NCBI RefSeq assembly: GCF_021354595.1
Contig: NZ_JADWYJ010000002.1
Coordinates: 248,001 to 312,000, forward strand
DNA from: Maribellus sp. CM-23
Lineage (GTDB): Bacteria; Bacteroidota; Bacteroidia; Bacteroidales; Prolixibacteraceae
Direction of reading: 5' to 3'
DNA length: 64,000 bases
The notes under the pieces were generated by a model. The model saw nothing but the letters and a program-made list of their open reading frames with translations, did not search any database and was not told where the DNA came from. The position numbers were made by a program, and so were the translations under genes. This document shows, piece after piece, positions 54,655 to 63,475 of this stretch; within the stretch, counting starts at the first letter, position 1, and each line of letters begins with the position of its first letter.

Positions 54655-55086
54655 ATGATTTTTTTTAAAACACTAAAACGAACATCTTCGGTTGACAATT
54701 ACGACCTATGTCTTGTTACCAAGCCAGACGGAACACAAGTCCATTCTGTTGGGTGGAGCAGTATTACGCCCCAACTCATTAGACTCATGATCAAGACATT
54801 AAAAGAGGATCACAATATTATTAAGGATCCTGACGAATCAAAGACACTGCCGACGGAATTTCTCAGCCTGTCAGAATTGATTCGATATATACATCGACTG
54901 TTGCCACCGAGCAAAATCCTTAGGATGGTTGCTGAAGGTGAGATACCTTTCCATGAGCAAGACGGGCAGTATGTATTTAAGCAATCAGAAATTGACGGAT
55001 GGTTGGAGTTGAATCAATCAGACTCGCCAACCAAGTCATCATTTATTAACCCCTTAAATTTTTCTAACAATGAAAGAAAATTTTGA
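54655..55086 (+). CDS. Excisionase-like HTH protein
   Basis: This encodes 143 residues. The C-terminal half LSLSELIRYIHRLLPPSKIL, RMVAEGEIPFHEQDGQYVF and KQSEIDGWLELN is a helix-turn-helix of the Xis/AlpA (HTH_17) kind, which binds DNA and helps excision or regulates the replication operon. The first 70 residues are unassigned. It overlaps the helicase gene by 17 nt, so it is co-translated with the replication module. Confidence 0.75.
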   Translation: MIFFKTLKRTSSVDNYDLCLVTKPDGTQVHSVGWSSITPQLIRLMIKTLKEDHNIIKDPDESKTLPTEFLSLSELIRYIHRLLPPSKILRMVAEGEIPFHEQDGQYVFKQSEIDGWLELNQSDSPTKSSFINPLNFSNNERKF

Positions 55087-56572
55087 AACAAAACCTGTCG
55101 CACCGTCAAGAAAAATAACGGTAGCAGACATTCAGAATGAATCACTAAAGTTTAATCCTAAAAATCAAGAAGTTATGAACACACATATAAAAGAGAATGA
55201 TCCCTTGGAGTCAATTCAACAGGAGGTAAAGCCAATCGATTTTCGAAAGGAAGCTGAAATTGGAGAGAAAGGTAAGATTATGAAGAAGCACTACATCGTT
55301 TTGGTAGTAGAAGCAATAATCCGTATCGCAGGACATCTGAAACTTGGAATATGTACATTTCAAGACAATATCTACGCATATAACAATATGTTCTGGGAGC
55401 GTGTGGAAGACGAACGTTTTATGTCTTTTCTAGGAAAGTGCGCCCAAAGGATGGGGGTGTCGTATGTTGATTCCACTTACTACGAAAATCTCGACAGTTT
55501 CTTCAAACAGTTTCGTGCCACTGGTTATTTCAAATCCGTCATACGAAAGCAAAAGGGTGTTTTGATAAATCTGTTGAACGGTACATTTGAAATTGGCGAT
55601 AAAGTTCAAAAACTTCGAGAATTTCGGGCAGAGGATTTTCTGACATACCAATTACCGTTTGAGTACTCCCCAGATGCTAAATGCCCTCAGTTTGAGAAGT
55701 ACTTAAACAGGGTTCTACCCGATATCGCTTCTCAGTATGTTGTGGCTGAGTTTATTGGGTCAGCATTCATCAATGGCTCAACGCTGAAACTGGAGAAAGC
55801 ATTAATGCCTTACGGAAGTGGAGCGAATGGGAAGTCAGTCCTCTTTGAAATTGTGAACGCACTGTTTGGGGTAGATAACGTTTCCAACTATGCTCTTGAC
55901 AACCTGACCGACAACAGTGGGTATACAAGAGCGATGTTTTCGGACAAGCTACTGAATTATTCCAGCGAAGTTCCCAGTAACTTGAATCCTGACAGATTTA
56001 AACAAATGGTATCAGGAGAACCAATGGAGGCAAGACACCCTTACGGTAGACCATTCCAGATTTCCCAATACCCGAAGATAATCGTTAACGTAAATGAACT
56101 GCCCCGAGTGACCGAACATACGGAAGGCTTTTTCAGAAGGCTATTGATAATTCCGTTTGAAGAGCATATATCTGAGTCAGAGCAAGACAAGGAACTGGCA
56201 AATAAAATAATTAGCACAGAACTGTCAGGTGTGTTTAATTGGGTATTAGAAGGCTTACAAAGGCTTCTAGAGAACAAGAACTTCACCTACTGCGAGAAAT
56301 CAGAAAAAGCACTGATGAAGTATAAACTGGAAGCCGATAATGTCGGAATGTTCCTTGACGAAAATGGTTATAAAGCCGACTCGGTAAACTTCGAGTTTGC
56401 TAAAAGATTGTATCCCGATTATAGCGCATTTTGTCAAATAAATGGTTATAAAGCCATGAGTATGGCAAAATTCAGAAGCAGATTGGAAAGCAAAGGAATC
56501 CGTTTACAAAGAATAAACAGTGGCGATTACAGGGTGTACATATCGAAAGTAGATAAAAATCTGGCATACTAA
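55070..56572 (+). CDS. Phage/plasmid D5-type SF3 helicase
   Basis: This encodes 500 residues. The N-terminal D5_N domain (FLTYQLPFEYSPDAKCPQFE) is followed by an SF3 helicase domain with Walker A GSGANGKS at about 249-256 and the later phrase KMVSGEPMEARHPYG-like (DRFKQMVSGEPMEARHPYG). A C-terminal domain ends KVDKNLAY. No N-terminal primase domain is seen, unlike the fused P4 alpha protein. It would unwind DNA at the element's origin with the separate primase encoded next. Confidence 0.88.
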   Translation: MKENFETKPVAPSRKITVADIQNESLKFNPKNQEVMNTHIKENDPLESIQQEVKPIDFRKEAEIGEKGKIMKKHYIVLVVEAIIRIAGHLKLGICTFQDNIYAYNNMFWERVEDERFMSFLGKCAQRMGVSYVDSTYYENLDSFFKQFRATGYFKSVIRKQKGVLINLLNGTFEIGDKVQKLREFRAEDFLTYQLPFEYSPDAKCPQFEKYLNRVLPDIASQYVVAEFIGSAFINGSTLKLEKALMPYGSGANGKSVLFEIVNALFGVDNVSNYALDNLTDNSGYTRAMFSDKLLNYSSEVPSNLNPDRFKQMVSGEPMEARHPYGRPFQISQYPKIIVNVNELPRVTEHTEGFFRRLLIIPFEEHISESEQDKELANKIISTELSGVFNWVLEGLQRLLENKNFTYCEKSEKALMKYKLEADNVGMFLDENGYKADSVNFEFAKRLYPDYSAFCQINGYKAMSMAKFRSRLESKGIRLQRINSGDYRVYISKVDKNLAY

Positions 56573-56584
56573 CAACAATTAAAG

Positions 56585-56626
56585 GCACTACCCCCTAAAG
56601 GCGGATGGAGGAACTGGGGGTAGTGC
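56585..56626. repeat. Hairpin between helicase and primase genes
   Basis: GCACTACCCCC (56585-56595) pairs perfectly with GGGGGTAGTGC (56616-56626) over a 20-nt loop. No T tract follows, so it is not a classic terminator. It may protect or pause the transcript, or be an origin-like fold. Confidence 0.55.
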
Positions 56627-56671
56627 TAAAAGTGTAAAAAATGAAGTGGTTTTAAAAAACTTTTATTTTTT

Positions 56672-57685
56672 ATGAGCATAGAAGCAGCGAAAGCAATCAG
56701 CATAAGATCACTTATCGAGCGAGAAACCGGTATCGGTTTTAGGAAGAACAGACTTCAACATTGCCCCTTCTGTAACAGTGGTAATAATGAACATGGAAAT
56801 TCTGACAGTGCCTTTAGTATTGATGAGGGTATCGGGAAGAACTACTTTAAGTGTTTCTCTTGTGAATCAGGAGGCTCTACAATTGACTTCATAATGAAAT
56901 TCAAGGGATTGGATATCGCAGAAAGCATTACTTATCTTGAGCAAAATTACTTGGGGCAGGTAGACGCCTCTCCTCTAATAAAGAGTAAAAAAATACTTCC
57001 TCCCGATTACGTCCCATCATCGATGGTTCAAGCATCCATACAATCCCGAGAGAAAAACAATTTCAGGGAATGGATTAGTAATCAGTATGGCAACGAAAAG
57101 GGGGAATTTGCACTAAAAGAATATCAGGTAGGCACTTCAAGGTTCTGGGATGGTGCAACAGTGTTTTTTTACATCGATGAGGTACATGGGGTTAGACGAG
57201 GTAAGGTTATGTTATATAGTCCAGATACGGGGAAAAGGAACAGACAATTTAATCCTACTTGGGTACACAGCATATTAAAACTGAAGAATAAACCGGATCA
57301 ATGCCTGTTTGGCTTGCATTTGGCTGAAAAGTATCCCGAGAAAACTATAGCGATCGTAGAATCGGAGAAGACTGCTATTATAATGTCGATCATTTTCCCT
57401 GATTATCTATGGATGGCCACAGGAGGGTTGAGTTTCTTAAAAGCAGAAATGTTCGTTCCATTGAAGGAAAGGTTTATACTACTATTCCCAGATGCAGGGA
57501 CAGATGGAATACTGGGGACACCATACGAACAATGGGAAAGGAAAATGAGTCAAATCAAACAGATAGCCCCCAATGTCTACTTATCTGACTTGCTAGAAAG
57601 AAAATCAACCGAATCACAGCGAGAAAAGGGATGGGATATCGCCGACTACTTTACGATCTTGAATTCAGAATTTGCATTAGCCTGA
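56672..57685 (+). CDS. DNA primase with zinc finger and Toprim domain
   Basis: This encodes 337 residues. The zinc finger uses four cysteines, C31PFC34 and C61FSC64 (KCFSCESGG), instead of the CHC2 pattern. A Toprim region follows with AIVESEKTA, TGG and LLFPDAGTDG. It should lay primers for the element's replication, working with the SF3 helicase encoded upstream. Together they form a split version of the P4-type primase-helicase. Confidence 0.85.
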   Translation: MSIEAAKAISIRSLIERETGIGFRKNRLQHCPFCNSGNNEHGNSDSAFSIDEGIGKNYFKCFSCESGGSTIDFIMKFKGLDIAESITYLEQNYLGQVDASPLIKSKKILPPDYVPSSMVQASIQSREKNNFREWISNQYGNEKGEFALKEYQVGTSRFWDGATVFFYIDEVHGVRRGKVMLYSPDTGKRNRQFNPTWVHSILKLKNKPDQCLFGLHLAEKYPEKTIAIVESEKTAIIMSIIFPDYLWMATGGLSFLKAEMFVPLKERFILLFPDAGTDGILGTPYEQWERKMSQIKQIAPNVYLSDLLERKSTESQREKGWDIADYFTILNSEFALA

Positions 57686-57891
57686 ATAACACTAGTATAA
57701 CAATAAACGTAATCATTTTATGTTATTTTTCTTGAAAGAACGTGCTATAATGCATTGATTATATGTTGGTTCTAAATTGTTAAAAACACAAATTGAGACA
57801 AGGTTCTGGTGGGTGTCGGAATATAAAAAGGGAGGTGTCATTAATTTACGAAAGGACGAAAAAATAAAAGTTTTTTATTTGGCATACATTT

Positions 57892-58254
57892 TCAGCACTT
57901 TTTACACCAACTATAATCTTCCATATTCTGGATGCCCCGTTCCCTTGTTACCTGAACCCATATTTGCATTGCTGTCGCGTTGTTGTTCGACGAAAGAATC
58001 TCGTTTACCACTGGTTCTTCGAAGGGAAGCAGTTCCCGTTTTTCGTCACCATTTATCCACTTTTCGAAAACTTCGTAATGCTTTTCTCGGGTGTTTGTAT
58101 TGGTTACTTCGTACAGGTACGCAACACTGCTTTGTTGTAATCGGTAATAACGATATCCACTTTTGGCTCCCTGTCCATCGAAACTTGGCGGGAGTGATTT
58201 TATAATTGGTTTGCCTCCCCTAACCAAATCCCAGAATAATTGCTCTGTCGACAT
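57892..58254 (-). CDS. Hypothetical protein between primase and Qat operon
   Basis: This encodes 120 residues on the minus strand with start ATG 58254. The residues are well balanced, with conserved-looking stretches (STEQLFWDLVRGGKPIIKSL and HYEVFEKWINGDEKRELLPF), and the plus-strand ORF over the same bases looks worse, so I take the minus frame as real. No known domain is recognised. It is transcribed in the same direction as qatD but 402 nt downstream, and could be a separate cargo gene. Confidence 0.55.
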   Translation of the reverse strand: MSTEQLFWDLVRGGKPIIKSLPPSFDGQGAKSGYRYYRLQQSSVAYLYEVTNTNTREKHYEVFEKWINGDEKRELLPFEEPVVNEILSSNNNATAMQIWVQVTRERGIQNMEDYSWCKKC

Positions 58255-58590
58255 AGAATAGCTTTAAAGGTTACTCTTTAAAAATGCCATTTTATGCAGA
58301 AATTCATGCGGTTGTTTACCGTATTATCGCGGGAACTTGCAGCTTTGTAATTTTTTCGTGGTTGTGGGGAAATGGATGAAGGCTATCGGAAATGACGGTC
58401 AAGAAAGGAGCAGAGGGAACGCACACCACTGCACCAGCAATGCAATTTTCAAAATGTTAGCTGCTGGTGTTTATTTATTATCAATTGTTTATCGGTCTTT
58501 TACATTCACAAATCCGCTCAATCGAAGCACTGCTGTTCCTGAAAAAATTAGTTTTTAGCGGCGGCAAAAAAGCGATAGCAGACAGACAAG
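58255..58590. other. Spacer without a clear gene upstream of repeat A
   Basis: Short plus-strand ORFs here resemble the junk reading of repeated intergenic spacers rather than genes. I see no RNA gene. It ends in the direct repeat that brackets the Qat cassette. Confidence 0.35.
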
Positions 58591-58639
58591 CTCTTTTGCA
58601 TTTTTTGGTCAAGCATTGGCTCTGCGAATTGCAAATGTG
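58591..58639 (+). repeat. Direct repeat A flanking the Qat cassette
   Basis: It starts CTCTTTTGCA and ends TTGCAAATGTG. It aligns with 63425-63475 in the same orientation, with good identity at both ends and a diverged middle. It lies 16 bp past the qatD stop. Confidence 0.6.
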
Positions 58640-58655
58640 CTTGGCTGTGTGTGAT

Positions 58656-59384
58656 TCACTCTAATAGTCCCTTAAAATTAGCCCAAAGTATTGAAGCCAT
58701 TTTATTATAGTCAATCTCTAAAAATTTAGAAAGTTCATAAACAATATGTTTTATGTCTAATGGAGTAAATGGCTTCCCGTTATATTGTATAAATGGGGCA
58801 TCAGTTTCTAGCAGCATCCTTTCTAAAGGTATTTGTTTAATTAAACTTTTACCAGAATCAGAATTTATCATTGAATAATTTATCGAGAAATAATATCCAT
58901 TTTCCAATGCTTGTTTTAATGTCTTTATACTTCCTGAATACCAATGTAGAATTACTTTATTTCTAAATGATGAGCCAATAATTGAAACGACATCGTTTGC
59001 ACTTTGTCGAGAATGTATGGTTAATATCTTATTATTATGCTCATTACAACGTTCTATTAATTCTGTAAAAAAGGAAAGTTGGAGTTCCTTTGATTCTTTC
59101 CCTATTTTGAAATCCAACCCAATTTCCCCAATGTATCTTGCCTCGTTAAGCATATCCCACATTTGAGGAATATGATGCTTATATTGAGCTAATAATTCAG
59201 GATGAAAACCTAATGCAGGTCTGATATATTTACTTGACAATGTATCATTTAGTTTTTTAAAAAGTACCGGTAAGTTAGTAACTGCAATAGTATAAATCTG
59301 ATTCTTTTCTATTGCATTAATTATTTCATCAGTAGATTTAAATAAATCTAAGTGAAAGTGTGTATCATATAAATGATTAGCCAT
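58656..59384 (-). CDS. qatD: QatD: TatD-family nuclease of the Qat anti-phage system
   Basis: This encodes 242 residues. Metal ligands of TatD DNases are seen: H9 and H11 in THFHLD, the glutamate in IGEIGLDF, the histidines in TIHSRQSAND and ILHWYSGS, and the aspartate in LETDAPF. TatD proteins are magnesium-dependent 3'-5' exonucleases. As last gene of qatABCD it is probably the effector nuclease or a processing enzyme. The start overlaps qatC by 8 nt, so it is coupled. Confidence 0.93.
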   Translation of the reverse strand: MANHLYDTHFHLDLFKSTDEIINAIEKNQIYTIAVTNLPVLFKKLNDTLSSKYIRPALGFHPELLAQYKHHIPQMWDMLNEARYIGEIGLDFKIGKESKELQLSFFTELIERCNEHNNKILTIHSRQSANDVVSIIGSSFRNKVILHWYSGSIKTLKQALENGYYFSINYSMINSDSGKSLIKQIPLERMLLETDAPFIQYNGKPFTPLDIKHIVYELSKFLEIDYNKMASILWANFKGLLE

Positions 59385-60702
59385 TATACTTATCCAATAA
59401 TTTCATCAATTCATTCATTCCTCTTTTATAAAGTTCTTCAAATTCATTAAATTTATTTTGTATTGGACCTGAAGCTTGGATTTTAAATGAAACATTAGTC
59501 ATATTGTTTTTATAGTCCAATATTCCAATTTTATATGATTGTAGTTCCTTGGGAGCTTGATTTCCTTTGTCGAAATTTGGTATCCTATAATACGAATTAT
59601 CATTTTCAAAGGCAAATTCAATAGCTGCTCTGCGAATAACGCAAGGCAAACAATATCCACAATGGGAGGGCGTTTCTTTTCTTAGTTTCCAATCATTATC
59701 GGGGTGAGAACAAGACATTGTATTGGCAAGAGTCCCTTTTAGAAAGTTTGGGTTTTTACAATTCTTTATCATCTCGCCTTTTGTGAAAAATTGAAAAGGG
59801 TTTTTGAGTGTTACTGCAATTCCTAAATTATTCATAAGATTTTGTAACATTGACATATAATAGGGGTGTGTTGTTCTTGTGCTATTACTACCAAGTCTTG
59901 TATTTGTCAAAGGAATATTTAATGAAATTAACCCATTTTCAGGAATATATAAATCAATCGGTTTGTCTGTTGCGGATGCAAGGAGTATTGCGTGTGCAAA
60001 AAACATAAGAGAACGAGTTCTGGTTGAATCTTCAAGGGATATCTTGTTTTCAATTTCCTCTTTAGTTTTAATTGGGACAGCATTGAATGTAAAAAATAAC
60101 TCTTTGGGAAGAGAATACTCTTTTATCAAATTTGAAATAACTAAGTCTTGATAAGGTTTTACCCCTTTCCCCCCACCATAATGACTTATAAATGCAATAT
60201 TTTTAGATTCTTGTAGTAAATCTATTGCACCAATATATGAATCAAGACCACCAGATAGCATACAAAAGAAATCAGGTATGAAATTTTTCTTTGATTTTTC
60301 CATACCTGCTGAAAATTTCATCTCTGTTTCATTTTCTTCTCTCTCTCTAAATTCAAATTTCCAAATGTCGCCACTTAGAAAAGAAACCATTTCTTCTAAA
60401 CGAGTTTTATTTTCTTGCCATTTATTAAGTTCTAAAACAGGAATATGTAATGTTATTTCTCTTGTCCAAGCATCGGCAGATTTGCTCCTAATAATTTTCC
60501 TGTCAGCAAAAAAAACTATTAATGAAATATAGAAAAGGTCTAATGCCTCTTTTTTGAAAAAAGTTGGGAATTGATATAACCTTCTAGCTTTGTTGAAAAA
60601 AGATAAGTGATAATAGTCTTTATTAGTTAAATCAATTTCAATATTCTGTTCTGAAATGGAAAATTTATCGTCTGTATTAAGTTTGCAAACTATATGGTTC
60701 AT
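59377..60702 (-). CDS. qatC: QatC: QueC-like enzyme of the Qat system
   Basis: This encodes 441 residues. An N-terminal domain of about 145 residues, specific to QatC, precedes the QueC-like domain with PP-loop SGGLDSYIGAIDL and a cysteine set near the C-terminus (MSCSHPD and HCGYCLPCVIRR). QueC makes 7-cyano-7-deazaguanine from carboxy-deazaguanine with ATP, so QatC probably handles a deazaguanine. The start overlaps qatB by 4 nt (60699-60702). Confidence 0.93.
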   Translation of the reverse strand: MNHIVCKLNTDDKFSISEQNIEIDLTNKDYYHLSFFNKARRLYQFPTFFKKEALDLFYISLIVFFADRKIIRSKSADAWTREITLHIPVLELNKWQENKTRLEEMVSFLSGDIWKFEFREREENETEMKFSAGMEKSKKNFIPDFFCMLSGGLDSYIGAIDLLQESKNIAFISHYGGGKGVKPYQDLVISNLIKEYSLPKELFFTFNAVPIKTKEEIENKISLEDSTRTRSLMFFAHAILLASATDKPIDLYIPENGLISLNIPLTNTRLGSNSTRTTHPYYMSMLQNLMNNLGIAVTLKNPFQFFTKGEMIKNCKNPNFLKGTLANTMSCSHPDNDWKLRKETPSHCGYCLPCVIRRAAIEFAFENDNSYYRIPNFDKGNQAPKELQSYKIGILDYKNNMTNVSFKIQASGPIQNKFNEFEELYKRGMNELMKLLDKYNG

Positions 60703-61550
60703 AGCATATCCTCCATAACTTTATAGCATTGTTGATATAGACTCTCTACATCACGACTTGCATTCTCATTTATAATTATTTGTGTAAAATCTTTCTGTTG
60801 AAGTGTTGTATCCACCTTTGAGTGGATGTATTCTTGCAATTCTTTTTCTTTGTTTATAGCTTCAAAAGGAGAAGATGAGTTTTCTTCGATACGACTTCCT
60901 AAATCATTAATAATACGTTCATAGATATATGATTCGATTTGTATTGGTATCATCTCATTCAAGAGATTGCTGTCGATTTTTTCTAAAGTGGAAATATCTT
61001 TATTTTCATCTTCTATTTTTTCATAAAGGGTTTCCATTGTCCTTATTAATGCTTTACGAGCGACAGAATCCTCTTTTGTTATAGGTATTGGAGCAATTTT
61101 ATTAATAACATCAGTAAGAATATCTTTTGCAGACCTTCCTTCGTAATCAATTTTATATGAGGAAAGTGTTTCTCTAATTCCTTGACTAGAAGTGTTATTT
61201 AAGAATTGTCCAAAACTAACTGTTGAGCGAACTCCGCTGGATGCAGATTTTGCAGCATTTCTTGCTCCACCATATGCTTTAACATAGCTTGAAACAGCGT
61301 TTTTATAATTAGACGAAGAACCAGATGCATATTTGGACATATTTGTCTTAGCAGCTGTCCATTCTGAATCTACATTGTTTGAGCTTTGCTGGTTGTTAGC
61401 AGTTTCATTGTTGTTTAAATCATCTTGTCCATTTGAGTTATCTTCTCCTGTTTCTTGAGGAGCTTCATTATCTGGGGTTGATGAATCATTAAAATCGTCA
61501 GGTAATAAAGGATTTCTTGATGGACCCGTATATCGAGTAGAGGTTCCCAT
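60699..61550 (-). CDS. qatB: QatB: Qat system protein with conserved N-terminal glycine
   Basis: This encodes 283 residues. It begins GTSTRYTGPSRNPLLPDDF after the initiator Met, the conserved start of QatB proteins. Residues 20-60 are acidic and low-complexity (ETGEDNSNGQDDLNNNE), and the rest is predicted helical. It has no known fold. The glycine behind Met would be exposed by methionine removal. I recall that a related QueC-like protein in type IV CBASS attaches a deazaguanine to a protein N-terminus; the same is proposed here for QatC on QatB, as inference. It starts 2 nt after qatA stop. Confidence 0.88.
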   Translation of the reverse strand: MGTSTRYTGPSRNPLLPDDFNDSSTPDNEAPQETGEDNSNGQDDLNNNETANNQQSSNNVDSEWTAAKTNMSKYASGSSSNYKNAVSSYVKAYGGARNAAKSASSGVRSTVSFGQFLNNTSSQGIRETLSSYKIDYEGRSAKDILTDVINKIAPIPITKEDSVARKALIRTMETLYEKIEDENKDISTLEKIDSNLLNEMIPIQIESYIYERIINDLGSRIEENSSSPFEAINKEKELQEYIHSKVDTTLQQKDFTQIIINENASRDVESLYQQCYKVMEDML

Positions 61551-61552
61551 AA

Positions 61553-63367
61553 TTAGTTATTTAGTTCATTAATAATTGCACTATTTAGTTTTGGATTTTC
61601 CTTTTGCCATTTTCTAAAAAGTTCAGTTATGTCTTTGCTTTTGTTTGCTATATTACCAAACTGTTTTATTCTTGGTACAAATGATGCTCTAATATTATTA
61701 CTCGGAATAGCATTTAAGCAGACTATAGTTTCAGTAAATAATTCTGTTCTGGAACTGCCCCATGAAATAAAAGATTTAAATATTTCTGGTGTAATATCTG
61801 ATGCTGTTTCTATTTCGTTAATAATCACTTTTAGTATCTGTAAAGCTTCAAAATCACTAATAGAACTTGTCTTTTTTAGAGCTTCTGTCCTTGCTGAATC
61901 ACTACCTGCTAATAATCCATTTAATATATTTTCAGCTTCAATGCTTAGCTGTTGATTTTCTGATGTGTTTCTAAGTTGTAAACTTTCTCTTGTAAAATAG
62001 AAATAGGATTGTAAATTAACATTACTAAGTTTGGGCACTATTTTAATCCAATTTTTAAACCAATCATCTTCTTGCCATAGTTTTAATCTCTTTACATTAT
62101 CCCAATCATCTGCTTCTATTAAGTTTATTTCTTGAGGTAATCCGTTTTCTAAAGATTGCATTTCCCCAAGTTCTTTGAAAACATTATCTTTAAAATATTC
62201 AAGAAGCATTAATTTTGATAGAACTTTCTTATCTAAATCAATCCCTTTTAATTTTGCCATTGTAATACGCATTGATAAAGAATTTAAAAAGCGTTTACAA
62301 TGTCTAGGGTTACCATTTAATCCTTTAGAAAGAACTGCTGATATTTGATTTGATAATGCAATGACATCCTTTATATTGTCCTCAATATCTGGAAATTTTC
62401 CTTCAATTAAGTTAAATGACATTCTAAAATTCAAGAAATCTTTTTTCTTTTCTTCTTTAATAAAATCTAAAACCTTTTCGTAATTCTCTTTTAGTTCAGA
62501 TTTCAATAATAAGCACATAATATAGAATTGAACTTCTTGTACTCCTAATTGTGGTATTTTAACGGGGTATTGAATTATTTTTTCTAGGTATTCTTTCCCA
62601 ATATCGATTTTGTTGCCTTTAACTTCAGGGAATTTTTTTCTGACGGCATACATTACTTGACGTTCATCTGCACCAATGATAAAAGAAGTTCCTTCTGCAA
62701 AAAGAAATAGTCTGATAGCTTCTAGTGTTTCTAATATAGTGTCTGGATTACATCTATCTAATTCATCAATAAATACAACTAATCTTTTAATTTTTGTTTT
62801 ATTCAACAATTCTGCAAAATCATTTTGAAAGGACTTTAAATTATTTCTAATTTCACTACTGCTAAATGCTTCACCTAACGCTCCTTTTATGTCTTCTTCT
62901 GAAACTTCAGATGCTTTTTCTTTTGCTTTTCCAACAATAGATTGTAATGTTATATCTGCTATTGTTCCTATTCCTCCTGTTATTAAGAAATCCAAACCAT
63001 ATTTTACACCTTTACTTGCTAATTTAAAAAAGTCTATGTTTTTATATAGTCTTGTAATTACTTCTTTCGCCTTTGCAGAAAGCTTCTTCTTTTGATTTAT
63101 TTCATCTAAAATTGTTCCAATTAAAGCTGTCTTTGCATCTTCATATCCTTCAAATAACCAGCCATTAAACTTTAAACACAAATAATCTACATCTTGTGAT
63201 AATTCGTTTAAAGTCATTTCAATTAGACTTGACTTACCACTGCCCCAATCTCCATAAACGCCGATACTCGAAGGAGATAACTCGTCATTTGTAATTATGT
63301 CTTTTGTGATTCCTATTAGATAATCAAAATCCAATAAGTCTATATTTGTTTCGCTATCTCTCCACAT
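61553..63367 (-). CDS. qatA: QatA: KAP-family P-loop NTPase of the Qat system
   Basis: This encodes 604 residues. The KAP domain has Walker A GDWGSGKS at 39-46 (Lys45) and Walker B near residue 200 (LVVFIDELDRCNPDTI). After the N-terminal MWRDSETNIDLLDFDYLIG, a hydrophobic insert at about 120-150 (ASKGVKYGLDFLITGGIGTI) may associate with membrane, as in other KAP proteins. The C-terminal third is helical. As first gene of the operon it would sense infection or power the complex. The start is preceded by direct repeat B 58 bp upstream. Confidence 0.93.
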   Translation of the reverse strand: MWRDSETNIDLLDFDYLIGITKDIITNDELSPSSIGVYGDWGSGKSSLIEMTLNELSQDVDYLCLKFNGWLFEGYEDAKTALIGTILDEINQKKKLSAKAKEVITRLYKNIDFFKLASKGVKYGLDFLITGGIGTIADITLQSIVGKAKEKASEVSEEDIKGALGEAFSSSEIRNNLKSFQNDFAELLNKTKIKRLVVFIDELDRCNPDTILETLEAIRLFLFAEGTSFIIGADERQVMYAVRKKFPEVKGNKIDIGKEYLEKIIQYPVKIPQLGVQEVQFYIMCLLLKSELKENYEKVLDFIKEEKKKDFLNFRMSFNLIEGKFPDIEDNIKDVIALSNQISAVLSKGLNGNPRHCKRFLNSLSMRITMAKLKGIDLDKKVLSKLMLLEYFKDNVFKELGEMQSLENGLPQEINLIEADDWDNVKRLKLWQEDDWFKNWIKIVPKLSNVNLQSYFYFTRESLQLRNTSENQQLSIEAENILNGLLAGSDSARTEALKKTSSISDFEALQILKVIINEIETASDITPEIFKSFISWGSSRTELFTETIVCLNAIPSNNIRASFVPRIKQFGNIANKSKDITELFRKWQKENPKLNSAIINELNN

Positions 63368-63424
63368 AGTTTTATTTTATAATCGGTTATTTTTTGATTA
63401 ATTGTGCGTTCTGAAAGAATTGCC

Positions 63425-63475
63425 CTCTTTTGCAAATTTTGGTTTGTGGGGAAGTCAGTGCGATTTGCAAATGTG
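63425..63475 (+). repeat. Direct repeat B flanking the Qat cassette
   Basis: It starts CTCTTTTGCA and ends TTTGCAAATGTG and matches 58591-58639 in the same orientation. An apparent 68-residue minus ORF (63387-63593) runs over it, and looks like a reading of repetitive intergenic sequence rather than a gene. Confidence 0.6.

Noticed and set aside
57777..58205. 142-residue plus-strand ORF
   Set aside because: It overlaps the better minus-strand ORF (57892-58254), and its composition is biased.
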